Shown here: piece by piece, positions 53,273-61,668 of the stretch
Position numbering within the stretch: the first letter of the stretch is position 1
How the letters are laid out: every line of letters starts with the position of its first letter
Source of the DNA: JAZKDW01 sp040387375
GTDB taxonomy: Bacteria; Pseudomonadota; Gammaproteobacteria; Burkholderiales; Burkholderiaceae_D
Assembly: GCA_040387375.1 (NCBI GenBank)
Contig: JAZKDW010000028.1
Location: 91,614-155,613, forward strand
Length of the DNA stretch: 64,000 nucleotides
Direction: 5' to 3'
The notes under the pieces: model-generated
What the model was told of the DNA's origin: nothing
The model's input: the letters and a program-made list of their open reading frames with translations, nothing else
Database searches by the model: none
Position numbers and translations under genes: made by a program

Positions 53273-54858
53273 GGCACGAACCTGACCGATGCACCCAGCG
53301 CGATGCAACCGATGGCAAACCCCACCGCCCAGCTGGCCGGATCCCTGATCGCAAACATCAGCGGATCGTCATGGATTTCCATGCGCGACGTCTTGATCCA
53401 CAAGCGCATGATCCAGTACAGCATCACCGGCAACATCAGCCACAGGATTTCAGCATGCGGATACATGAAGCCGCCCGCCTGGCTGTCGATATACAGGGCC
53501 AGCACCATCACGGCGACAAAACCGCTCGAAATGCCCATCGAGATCAGATAAGGCAAGTCGGTGCTGCGGTAGCCGCGCCCGGTCAGGGCGTCGCGCCCGG
53601 CGTCATGCATGAACTCCAGTTCGGTGCAACGCTTGACCAGCGCCAGGCCAAGGAACATGAACAGCGACACCGCCAGCAGCCAGTTCGATACCATCACGCC
53701 GGCCGCCACGCCGCCCGCCAGTATGCGCAGCGTGTACAGCAAGGCCAGCACCAGCGTATCGACGATGGCGACGCGCTTGAGCCGCATCGAATACGCCAGC
53801 GTGGTCACCGTGTACAGCCCCAGCAAGGCCAGGAACTGCGGCGACACCATCAGCGCCAGCCACATCGATAGCGGCAGCAGAATTACGATCAGCATGACGC
53901 CGAACGGAATGCTGAGCGTGGCGGCGGCGAATGGCCGCGCGCGCTTGCGCGGGTGCGCGCGGTCGGAAGCCAGATCGAGCAAGTCGTTGATGACATAGGT
54001 GGCGGAGGCGCACAGGCCGAACGCGACGAAGGCAAGCAGAGTGGCTCGCCATTTCGCCGGCGTCAGGTCATGCGCCGCGATCAGCGGCACGAACAACAAG
54101 GCGTTCTTGGCCCACTGGTAAATCCGCATCGCCTTGCTGACCAGACGCAGCGTCACCGGGCGCGCCGGAATCACCAGCGCCGGAACCTGCAACGCGCTGG
54201 CCTGGCGGATCAGGCCGGGCGAGGCATTGATCACGATGACTTCTTCCGCCGCCGCCCAGATCGGCAGGTCGGCGCTGCTGTTGCCGGCGTAGGCAAAACC
54301 ACGGCCTGCCGCATCGTTCTGGATGGTGCGCAGCTTGACGGTCGACTTCAGGTTGATCGATTCATCGCTGCCCATCACCGCATCGAAGATGCCAAGGTGA
54401 TCGGCCACCTGCAGCACCAGCCGGCGGTCCGATGCGCTGGCCAGCACCAGGCGGCGGCCGTCGGCACGCTCCTGTTTCAGGTAGGCGAGGAATTGTTCGT
54501 TGTAGAGCAAGTGCGAGACGTCGAGATTGACCCGCGTCGCAATCTCCGCTTTCAGGCGGCCGCGCCCCGACAACAGCCAGAACACACACATGAGTGCATA
54601 CAGCGGATTGCGCTTGATCAGCACCACCACCGATTCGAACAGCAGATCGGTATAGATCAGCGTGCCGTCGACATCGACGTACAGGGTAGAACGCTCGGTA
54701 TGGTAAGGCTCGGGTGGGCTGTGCGGAACGCGTCGCTGGCGGGGAGCCACTCCCGGCGCAGGACTCAAATCGTCACCTGAAAATGGGAGAAATCGGGGCG
54801 CTGCGGCGAAGCGGGGTAATGCTCTGTCATCTTCTGCTTTTGGATATTGGCTATCCAC
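53269..54858 (-). CDS. HAD hydrolase fused to UbiA-family prenyltransferase
   Basis: A 529-residue fusion. After a Pro-rich, probably disordered N-terminus, a HAD domain spans about residues 55-230 (motif I LYVDVDGTLIY, VLASASDRR, YAGNSSADLPIW). A UbiA-type domain with roughly eight membrane helices follows, with the Asp-rich motif VINDLLDLASDRAHPRKR and the later LAYSMRLKRVAIVDTLVLAL. UbiA enzymes of this type, such as mycobacterial decaprenyl-phosphate phosphoribose synthase, join phosphoribose to polyprenyl phosphate; an attached phosphatase could remove the 5'-phosphate. That reaction is an inference here. The N-terminal start is uncertain. Confidence 0.82.
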   Translation of the reverse strand: MDSQYPKAEDDRALPRFAAAPRFLPFSGDDLSPAPGVAPRQRRVPHSPPEPYHTERSTLYVDVDGTLIYTDLLFESVVVLIKRNPLYALMCVFWLLSGRGRLKAEIATRVNLDVSHLLYNEQFLAYLKQERADGRRLVLASASDRRLVLQVADHLGIFDAVMGSDESINLKSTVKLRTIQNDAAGRGFAYAGNSSADLPIWAAAEEVIVINASPGLIRQASALQVPALVIPARPVTLRLVSKAMRIYQWAKNALLFVPLIAAHDLTPAKWRATLLAFVAFGLCASATYVINDLLDLASDRAHPRKRARPFAAATLSIPFGVMLIVILLPLSMWLALMVSPQFLALLGLYTVTTLAYSMRLKRVAIVDTLVLALLYTLRILAGGVAAGVMVSNWLLAVSLFMFLGLALVKRCTELEFMHDAGRDALTGRGYRSTDLPYLISMGISSGFVAVMVLALYIDSQAGGFMYPHAEILWLMLPVMLYWIMRLWIKTSRMEIHDDPLMFAIRDPASWAVGFAIGCIALGASVRFVP

Positions 54859-55173
54859 AACATTTTGTCTGGTTTCAAGACTTTGTCAATGGCAACTAGC
54901 CATGGCTTTTTGCGATGGGTGAACCACTGTTGTCAATCATGCAATCATGCTGGACAACCGCCAGCGGCGAATCATGACCTCTGGTACTTTTCCCGTCATG
55001 AAATCCATGTAATGCAATGCGCTTCCGCACGGCCAGATGCCTCCAAAAAGCCACGCGCACTGGACCGTTTATTTATTTTTACTGCGCCATCGCCTCCGAC
55101 GCGACCAACTTTTCTCCGGGATCACCCTCCCCCATTAGTGTTGATTCATCCGAGTCAACCAATGGAGAACCTC
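54859..55173. other. Intergenic region upstream of the porin gene
   Basis: A 315-bp gap between the divergent HAD-UbiA and porin genes. An open frame runs in from upstream in phase with the porin, but it has no family similarity and the signal peptide marks the true start. No clear operator or repeat was recognised; AT-rich stretches (TTTATTTATTTTTA near 55070) are probably leader or promoter sequence. Confidence 0.4.
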
Positions 55174-56253
55174 ATGAAAAAAACGCTGCTCGCGCTTGCG
55201 GTGCTGAGCGCCATCACAAGTACTGTTTCCGCACAATCTTCCGTCGTCATTTACGGCATTGCCGATGGCGGCCTGGTTCACGAACGAGGCGGCGCCGCTG
55301 GTTCGGTGAACAAATTGACCAGCGGCGTGCAATCCGGATCGCGTCTGGGTATTCGCGGCAAGGAAGACCTCGGACGCGGTTTGTCCGCGGTGTTTACATT
55401 AGAAACAGGCATTGCGATCGACACCGGCGGTTTCAATCAGGGCAATCTGGCTTTTGGCCGCCAATCGTTTGTGGGCCTCGAGAGCCGCACCTTCGGCAGC
55501 GTGACTCTGGGCCGGCAATACACGGTGCCCTATCTGATCGTGCGGGATATTTCCGACCCGTTCGCCGTTGGTTTTGCCGGTACCGCCCTGAATCTGATAC
55601 CGGTCGCGGGCAGCCGCATGAACAATACGCTCAAATACACATCGCTCGATATCTCTGGCTTCAGCGGCGAAATCGCCTATGGGTTTGGCGAAGTTCCTGA
55701 CAACAGCGACGCCAGCCGTGCGATCAGCGGCGCCGTCGGATACGCCAATGGCCCGGTAAAGGTCCGTCTTGGATATCACAATGTCCGCAATGCGGCCGAC
55801 ACCGGTTCGGCCAGGAATACGCTGTTGGGGGCCAGCTGGGATTTTAACGTTGCCAAGGCGCATCTGGGCTTTGGTGTCAATAAAGGCCTGGGCAGCTCAC
55901 CCTATCCGGTCGATCCGAGCGGGCTGCTCACCACGCCGGCGGCGTCGCCTTATGGCTTGCCCGTCGGCCCCGGTTCGGACGATACCCGCGATCTGCTGGT
56001 TGGCGTCACCATCCCGTTTGGCCAAACCTCGATCCTTGCGTCCTACATCCGCAAGGATGACCGGTCGGGATTGAATAACGATGCGCACCAATGGGCACTC
56101 GGATTGACGTATTCACTGTCGAAACGCACCAATTTTTATACGTCCTACGCCCGCATCAGTAACGACAATACCGCTGCTTATACGGTGGGCAATGGCTCTG
56201 AAAACGGGTCGGGGGACAAGGGATTCAATCTGGGTCTTCGACATAGTTTTTGA
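55174..56253 (+). CDS. Gram-negative porin (betaproteobacterial OmpC-type)
   Basis: A 359-residue outer-membrane beta barrel. The signal peptide MKKTLLALAVLSAITSTVSA is cleaved before QSSVVIYGIADGGLV, the standard opening of betaproteobacterial porins. GSRLGIRGKEDLGRGLSAVF and FVGLESRTFGSVTLGRQY are conserved strand segments, and the protein ends LGLRHSF with the terminal Phe that BAM recognises. The ATG at 55174 has GGAG at 6-base spacing. Substrate selectivity is unknown. Confidence 0.94.
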   Translation: MKKTLLALAVLSAITSTVSAQSSVVIYGIADGGLVHERGGAAGSVNKLTSGVQSGSRLGIRGKEDLGRGLSAVFTLETGIAIDTGGFNQGNLAFGRQSFVGLESRTFGSVTLGRQYTVPYLIVRDISDPFAVGFAGTALNLIPVAGSRMNNTLKYTSLDISGFSGEIAYGFGEVPDNSDASRAISGAVGYANGPVKVRLGYHNVRNAADTGSARNTLLGASWDFNVAKAHLGFGVNKGLGSSPYPVDPSGLLTTPAASPYGLPVGPGSDDTRDLLVGVTIPFGQTSILASYIRKDDRSGLNNDAHQWALGLTYSLSKRTNFYTSYARISNDNTAAYTVGNGSENGSGDKGFNLGLRHSF

Positions 56254-56281
56254 GCGGGGCGGCATCCTGGCGGGCCGGTAC

Positions 56282-56632
56282 TTACATCAACTCGATGCCG
56301 AAACGACGGACCACAAGAGCAAACAGACCGAAACTGGCGATGGTTATGACACCACACGCCAGCAATGCCAGCCAAAAACCCAAAGGGCGCAGCAAAAACG
56401 GGAAAACCAGGAACATCGGCAGCGTCGGGATCACATACCAGAACGTGTACCAAGCGTGATTGGCAAGCGTGGCCTCGGGCTGCTTCTCAATGTGTAGCCA
56501 GATTAGCACCAGTATCGTCATGATGGGCATGGCGGCGACAAGACTGCCGAGCTTGTCGCTGCGCTTGGCAAGTTCGGACACCAGGACTACGACGGCCGCG
56601 GTAAGAAAATACTTCGTGATTATCCATGCCAT
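56282..56632 (-). CDS. Small membrane protein, DUF3147/GlpM-like
   Basis: A 116-residue protein with about four hydrophobic helices, beginning MAWIITKYFLTAAVVVLVSE with KRSDKLGSLVAAMPIMTIL, a pattern seen in DUF3147 proteins. The function is unknown. The ATG at 56632 follows GGGAG; the frame is open further upstream without hydrophobic similarity. It is convergent with the porin gene and divergent from the nitrogen cluster. Confidence 0.7.
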   Translation of the reverse strand: MAWIITKYFLTAAVVVLVSELAKRSDKLGSLVAAMPIMTILVLIWLHIEKQPEATLANHAWYTFWYVIPTLPMFLVFPFLLRPLGFWLALLACGVITIASFGLFALVVRRFGIELM

Positions 56633-56854
56633 GAGAGCTCCCGAGTGCAGGGCGATACGGATTGCCGCACAACCATATTGTCTTGAATGGTGTTGATTGT
56701 GACGTATTGTAAAATTTAATTTCCGGGATTGGATTACGACTGATCGAACGGCGATAGCAAACCGCTCCTTACATCGCCCTCCCGCCATCCCCCCAAGCAA
56801 CGACTTGCGTTACCCCCACCTGATCCAAAAGCAGGCCCAGCTTCCCAATCCTTC

Positions 56855-56870
56855 TGGCACGCAATTTGCT
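56855..56870 (+). promoter_or_regulatory. Consensus sigma-54 promoter upstream of the allophanate hydrolase gene
   Basis: TGGCAC (56855-56860), spacer GCAAT, TTGCT (56866-56870), preceded by CT, matches the sigma-54 consensus YTGGCACG-N4-TTGCW at every defined position. Transcription should begin near 56880, about 25 bases before the ATG at 56905. This predicts RpoN-dependent, probably NtrC-type nitrogen control. Confidence 0.85.
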
Positions 56871-56904
56871 GATATGCAAACTAGTATCCCAGAAGGTATC
56901 CATA

Positions 56905-58662
56905 ATGAAGCCATCAAATATTCCTTATAAACATGTCGCAGAACTGCCCGAATCACTGGCGGCGCGTGTATCTGCATTCGAACTGGCCGCTGCGGCCGCC
57001 CCCGCTACAATCTGGATTTCACGGGGCGTCACGGTGCACGGCGCGGCGCCGGCAGCCAGCCCCGTTCCCCTTTTCGGCAAGCTGTTTGCCGTCAAGGACA
57101 ACATCGATGTGGCCGGTTATCCGACCACCGCGGGCTGCCCCGAATTCGAACATAAGCCGGCGCAATCGGCCATCGTGGTGCAGCGCCTGCTCGATGCTGG
57201 TGCAAGTGTGGTCGGCAAAACCAACCTCGATCAGTTTGCATGCGGGCTGGTCGGCACCCGCTCGCCGTACGGCGCCGTGCCCAATGCTTTCGACGCCCGT
57301 TATATAAGTGGCGGCTCGAGTTCCGGTTCCGCGGTCGCGGTCGCGCTCGGTCTGGTCGATTTTTCGCTTGGCACCGATACCGCAGGATCGGGCCGCGTGC
57401 CGGCCGGCCTGAACAATATCGTTGGCCTGAAACCATCCCGCGGCCTGCTGAGCACGCGCGGTGTGCTGCCTGCATGCGCTCACCTCGACTGCCCGTCGAT
57501 CTTTGCCCGCACCGTGGCCGACGCGGTCGATGTGCTGCTGGCCGCTGCCGGTCATGACGCCGGCGATCCGTATTCACGTGCGCTGGCTCTCGACAGTGCA
57601 CCCTTTCCGGACAGTTTCCGCTTCGGCATTCCGGATGCCGCGCACCTGCAGTTTTTTGGCGATGCCGCATCGGAACAGGCGTTCCGTGACGCCTGCGAGC
57701 GTTTGCAAAGCCTGGGCGGCAGCGCCGCGGCCATCGACTACTCGCCGCTGTCCGAAGCGGCCACCGCACTCTACGAGGACGCCTGGGTGGCCGAACGTTA
57801 CGCCGCGATCCGTCCCTTCTTCGACGCCAATCCCGACGCCGTCCATCCAGTCGTACGCACGATTATCGGCAGCGGCAGCAAGTACAGTGCCGCCGACCTG
57901 TTCGACGCCATGACACGCATGGCGGGCTACCGCCAGCGCGTCGCCCCGCTCTGGTCGGCGACGGATGTGCTGGTGGTGCCGACCGCACCCACCGTGTACA
58001 CCATCGCCCAGCTCGAGGCCGACCCGATCGAATTGAACCGCCGCCTCGGAATCTACACCAATGCCGTCAACCTGCTCGACATGGCCGCCATCGCAGTGCC
58101 GTCATCGATGCGCCCGGATGGACTGCCTTTCGGCATCACGCTGATCGGACCCGCCGGCAGCGAATTGCGGCTGGCCGACCTGGCGGCGCGTTATCACGCC
58201 GCCACCGGCCTGACACTCGGCACTTCGAACGACCCCGTGCCGGCGCCGCGCGCCAGGGCGCTTGCGGCGGGCGGCACGGTACGCGTGGCCGTGCTCGGCG
58301 CGCATCTTGCTGGATTACCCCTCAACAGCCAGCTGCTCGAGCGCGGGGCGCGCCTGGTGGAGGCGGTGCGCACCGCACCCTGCTACCGCTTCTATGCGCT
58401 TGCCAACACGTCGCCGCGCAAGCCGGGACTGGTGCGCGTGGCGGCCGGCGAAGGCGCTGCGATTGACGCCGAGATCTGGGAAATGCCGGTCGCCGCTTAT
58501 GGCTCCTTCGTCGCGCTGATCGCCGCGCCGCTGGGCATCGGCAGCATCGAGCTGGAAAACGGCGCCACCGTGCAGGGTTTCCTGTGCGAGTCCGCAGCAC
58601 TGTCCGGCGCCACCGACATCACCGCACACGGCGGCTGGCGCGCGTATCTGGCGTCGCTGTAG
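56905..58662 (+). CDS. atzF: Allophanate hydrolase
   Basis: Hydrolyses allophanate (urea-1-carboxylate) to ammonia and CO2. The 585-residue product has an amidase-signature domain with Lys64 in FAVKDNID, Ser138 in SGGSSSGSAVAV and Ser162 in DTAGSGRVPA. The 74- and 24-residue spacings equal those of the K91-S165-S189 triad of Pseudomonas AtzF. The C-terminal domain (about 460-585, ending AHGGWRAYLASL) is the separate allophanate hydrolase C domain. Start at 56905, immediately after the sigma-54 promoter leader. First gene of the cluster, 59 bp before the transporter. Confidence 0.95.
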   Translation: MKPSNIPYKHVAELPESLAARVSAFELAAAAAPATIWISRGVTVHGAAPAASPVPLFGKLFAVKDNIDVAGYPTTAGCPEFEHKPAQSAIVVQRLLDAGASVVGKTNLDQFACGLVGTRSPYGAVPNAFDARYISGGSSSGSAVAVALGLVDFSLGTDTAGSGRVPAGLNNIVGLKPSRGLLSTRGVLPACAHLDCPSIFARTVADAVDVLLAAAGHDAGDPYSRALALDSAPFPDSFRFGIPDAAHLQFFGDAASEQAFRDACERLQSLGGSAAAIDYSPLSEAATALYEDAWVAERYAAIRPFFDANPDAVHPVVRTIIGSGSKYSAADLFDAMTRMAGYRQRVAPLWSATDVLVVPTAPTVYTIAQLEADPIELNRRLGIYTNAVNLLDMAAIAVPSSMRPDGLPFGITLIGPAGSELRLADLAARYHAATGLTLGTSNDPVPAPRARALAAGGTVRVAVLGAHLAGLPLNSQLLERGARLVEAVRTAPCYRFYALANTSPRKPGLVRVAAGEGAAIDAEIWEMPVAAYGSFVALIAAPLGIGSIELENGATVQGFLCESAALSGATDITAHGGWRAYLASL

Positions 58663-58721
58663 TCACACCATAAAACCGATCCATTTTTTTAGCAGTTCCA
58701 CCCACCGCCTCAGGAGGTCAA

Positions 58722-59777
58722 ATGAAATCTCGTGCCACCCAATTGCTGTCAACCGCATCGTCACCCGCCGGCAGCGCGGAAATGAGCTCCGCGTCGCAGC
58801 GCCGGCGCCGGCTGCTGGGCGCTGTCGTCGCCGGCGGCGCGCTTGCCGCGATCGGCGCGCCGGCCATCGTGCGTGCGCAGAGTTCGCCGAAGATCCGCAT
58901 CGGTTTCTGGCCGGTTGCCTCCGGACTGCCGTTTTTCGCGGCGATTGAAAAAGGCTATTTCAAGGAAGCCGGACTGGATGTCGAGGCGCTCAAGTTCGCC
59001 AGCGCGCAGCAGGTCATGGAAGCCATGCTGGCCGGCCGCGCCGAAGGCAGTTCGAACGGCACCGCGGCAGCGGCGCTGGCGATCGGTGAAATTGCGCAGC
59101 CGGGCCTGTTCAAGATTTTCTGCTCGAATCCGACCAACGCGAAGTTTGTTCTCGATGAATTTGTGGTGCCGAAGGACAGCCCGTACAAGACGATCGCCGA
59201 TCTGAAAGGCAAGCGTGTCGCCTCCGGTCCCGGCATTCAGAACGTGACGCTGGCCAAAGTGATGCTGGAGCGCGGCGGCGCCGGTACGGTCGCCGTGACC
59301 GAACTGCCGATCGGCCAGCATGTGGCCGCGCTCGCCGCCGGTCAGGTCGATGCCGTGTACACGCTCGAACCGACCGGCACCATCGGCCGCCTCAACGGCA
59401 CCACCCGCACGCTCGAAGTCGGCGTAGTGGCCAAATACATTCTCGGTGATCCGCTGGCGCCATGGCACGGTGGCGCGGCCAGCCTGACCAGCGAATTCAT
59501 CAAGAAACATCCGGACATCGCCAAAAAATACATCACTGCGTATGCGCGCGGTGTTGACCTGGTGCGCAAGAAGCCGAATGAAGCACGGCCATTCCTGAAA
59601 GGCTACACCGCGATCGAAGGCCCGCTCACCGGCGAAGTGCCGATGTCCGACTACATGCTTTATAACGAATTCAAGCCAGCCGACATCGCCTACTTCCAGA
59701 AATTCTACGACCTGTTTTCCGAGCGCGGCATTTTCACCAGGCGGGTGCTGGTCGACACGCTTTTATACAAGGGATAA
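58722..59777 (+). CDS. ABC transporter substrate-binding protein (SsuA/NMT1-like)
   Basis: A 351-residue exported binding protein. A long N-region with SQRRRRLLGAVVAGGALAAI and APAIVRAQ suggests Tat export. The mature domain has RIGFWPVASGLPFFAAIEKG and a type II periplasmic-binding fold of the nitrate/sulfonate/taurine group. It has AGGAGG upstream of the ATG. It forms a transport unit with the following permease (3-bp gap) and ATPase. The likely ligand is a nitrogen-rich compound feeding AtzE/AtzF (inference). Confidence 0.9.
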   Translation: MKSRATQLLSTASSPAGSAEMSSASQRRRRLLGAVVAGGALAAIGAPAIVRAQSSPKIRIGFWPVASGLPFFAAIEKGYFKEAGLDVEALKFASAQQVMEAMLAGRAEGSSNGTAAAALAIGEIAQPGLFKIFCSNPTNAKFVLDEFVVPKDSPYKTIADLKGKRVASGPGIQNVTLAKVMLERGGAGTVAVTELPIGQHVAALAAGQVDAVYTLEPTGTIGRLNGTTRTLEVGVVAKYILGDPLAPWHGGAASLTSEFIKKHPDIAKKYITAYARGVDLVRKKPNEARPFLKGYTAIEGPLTGEVPMSDYMLYNEFKPADIAYFQKFYDLFSERGIFTRRVLVDTLLYKG

Positions 59778-59780
59778 ATC

Positions 59781-60611
59781 ATGGCTGATACTGATTCCGC
59801 AAGCCCCGGGCAGTGGACGGCGCCGGTGGGCGCCGGCAAGGACCTGGGGCGCAAGAAATTTTCGTTCCAAACAATCCTGCCGTTCATCGGCCCCGTCATG
59901 CTGTTCCTGATCTGGGACCTGGTGGTGCGGATGGGGCTGATCAAGGTGATCCTGCTGCCGACGCCGGCCGCCACCATCGAGGCCCTGGTGACCGGGCTGG
60001 CCGGCGGGCCGCTGCTGCTCGATTTTGGCGTCACCGTCATGCGCACGCTGCAGGCCTTCCTGATCGCGGCGATCATCGGCGTGCCGCTCGGCGTTCTGCT
60101 GGGCAGCAATGAACGCGCCTATCGCAGCGTCGAGTTCCTGATCGACTTTTTCCGTTCGACGCCATCGTCGGCGCTGATCCCGCTGTTCCTGCTGATTTTC
60201 GGCGTCTCCGATATCAACAAGGTGGCGATCGCCGCGTTCGGCGCGCTGCTGATCGTGCTGTTCAACAGCGCCTATGGTGTCATCAATGCGCGCAAGCAGC
60301 GGGTGATGGCGGCGCGCGTGATGGGGGCGTCGCGCTGGCAGATATTCAAGGATGTGCTGATTTGGGAAAGCCTGCAGCCCACCTTCGTCGGCCTGCGCTC
60401 GGCGGTATCGATGGCGCTGGTGATCGTGATCGTGGCCGAGATGTTCATCGGTTCCGAAAACGGTCTTGGCCATCGCATCATCGACGCCCAGCAGGTGCTG
60501 AACGTCAAGAGCATGTATGCCGCCATCCTGTCGGCCGGCATCCTCGGCTACCTGCTCAACATCCTGTTTCTCGTCGCCGAGAGACGTATTGTCCACTGGA
60601 GCGGGAGATAA
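59781..60611 (+). CDS. ABC transporter permease (SsuC/TauC-like)
   Basis: A 276-residue inner-membrane permease with about six helices. The cytoplasmic coupling loop appears as ARVMGASRWQIFKDVLIWES (EAA-type), and FRSTPSSALIPLFLLIFGVS is a conserved membrane segment of this family. Sits between its binding protein (3-bp gap) and ATPase (2-bp gap). Confidence 0.93.
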   Translation: MADTDSASPGQWTAPVGAGKDLGRKKFSFQTILPFIGPVMLFLIWDLVVRMGLIKVILLPTPAATIEALVTGLAGGPLLLDFGVTVMRTLQAFLIAAIIGVPLGVLLGSNERAYRSVEFLIDFFRSTPSSALIPLFLLIFGVSDINKVAIAAFGALLIVLFNSAYGVINARKQRVMAARVMGASRWQIFKDVLIWESLQPTFVGLRSAVSMALVIVIVAEMFIGSENGLGHRIIDAQQVLNVKSMYAAILSAGILGYLLNILFLVAERRIVHWSGR

Positions 60612-60613
60612 CC

Positions 60614-61432
60614 ATGCGCCCTGTCGAACCCATGATCAAACTCGAGCCGCCGACGCCGCCGTTCATCCCCGGCCCGGTCGGCACTCACATCACGATCCGT
60701 GGCCTGACCAAAAATTTTGCCGGCTGGCCGCTGTACGAAAACTTCAACCTCGATATCCCGAAGAACAAGATCGTCTCGGTATTCGGACCCAACGGCTGCG
60801 GCAAGTCGACGCTGATCAACATGATCGCCGGACTGGTGCCGATCGATGCCGGCGAGATCCTGTTCGACGGCAAGTCGCTGGCGGACACCAAGATCGGCTA
60901 CGTGTTCCAGAACTATCGCGAAGCGCTCTTCCCATGGCTGCGGACCATCGACAACATCGCCTATCCGCTGAAGCTGGAAGGCCGTTCGCACGCCGAGATC
61001 GAACACCGGATGCAAGAGCTGGTCGCGTCCTTCGACGTCAAGTTCGACCTCAACCGCTATCCATATGAATTGTCGGGCGGGCAGCAGCAGACGGCGTCGA
61101 TCATGCGCGCGCTGGCGCCGAATCCGGAAGTCCTGTTTCTCGATGAGCCGTTTTCAGCGCTTGATTTCGAGATGACCCTGTTCATCCGCGAAAAGCTGCA
61201 GGAGGTTTTCCTGCAGACCGGCACCACCATGATGCTGGTGTCGCACGACCTGGAAGAAGCGGTGTACCTGGCCGATCAGGTGCTGCTGCTGACCAAACGT
61301 CCGACCAGGGTCGCCGAAATCCTGCAGTACGGCGATGCGCGGCCGCGCACCGTGGAAACCTTGTCCTCGGCCAGTTTCATCGACACCAAGAAGCAGAGCC
61401 TGGAAATCTTTCAGCGCGAAGTTCGCCGTTAG
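60614..61432 (+). CDS. ABC transporter ATP-binding protein (SsuB/TauB-like)
   Basis: A 272-residue ATPase. Walker A is FGPNGCGKSTL, the signature is LSGGQQQTASIMRAL, Walker B VLFLDEPFSALD, and the switch His is in LVSHDLEEAV. ATG at 60614 was chosen, 2 bp after the permease stop; the open frame upstream overlaps the permease gene. Drives uptake by the preceding binding protein and permease. Confidence 0.94.
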   Translation: MRPVEPMIKLEPPTPPFIPGPVGTHITIRGLTKNFAGWPLYENFNLDIPKNKIVSVFGPNGCGKSTLINMIAGLVPIDAGEILFDGKSLADTKIGYVFQNYREALFPWLRTIDNIAYPLKLEGRSHAEIEHRMQELVASFDVKFDLNRYPYELSGGQQQTASIMRALAPNPEVLFLDEPFSALDFEMTLFIREKLQEVFLQTGTTMMLVSHDLEEAVYLADQVLLLTKRPTRVAEILQYGDARPRTVETLSSASFIDTKKQSLEIFQREVRR

Positions 61433-61485
61433 TTCTTTTGGCGCGCCCTCCCCTGAATCGATTGCAAACACGAAGGAATGCACAA

Positions 61486-61668
61486 ATGACAAAAACCGCA
61501 CTCGATGCCTACGTGCGCAGCGCACTGGCGCTGCAGGGTTATCAGTTCGACGAAGCCCAGGTCGCCGCGATCATTGTCCAGTTTTCGCGGATTGAAGAAA
61601 TCGCGCGCAGCTTTCTCGACATCGCGCTGCCGCTGGACGCCGAAGCCGCACCGGTGTTTCAGCCATGA
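61486..61668 (+). CDS. DUF4089 protein, AtzG-like subunit
   Basis: A 60-residue helical protein beginning MTKTALDAYVRSALALQGYQ and containing FSRIEEIARSFLDIALPL. DUF4089 proteins resemble GatC and bind an AtzE-type amidase, as shown for AtzG with AtzE of Pseudomonas sp. ADP. The ATG overlap with the next gene (ATGA at 61665-61668) is the usual AtzG-AtzE coupling. Confidence 0.85.
   Translation: MTKTALDAYVRSALALQGYQFDEAQVAAIIVQFSRIEEIARSFLDIALPLDAEAAPVFQP

Noticed and set aside
56690..56720. Possible NtrC binding site upstream of the sigma-54 promoter
   Set aside because: CAACCAT...ATGGTGTTG is only loosely symmetric and does not match the GCAC-N7-GTGC pattern well.
59763..60596. 277-codon open frame antisense to the ABC permease gene
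   Set aside because: Asp/His/Gln-rich shadow translation; the permease is complete and in an operon.
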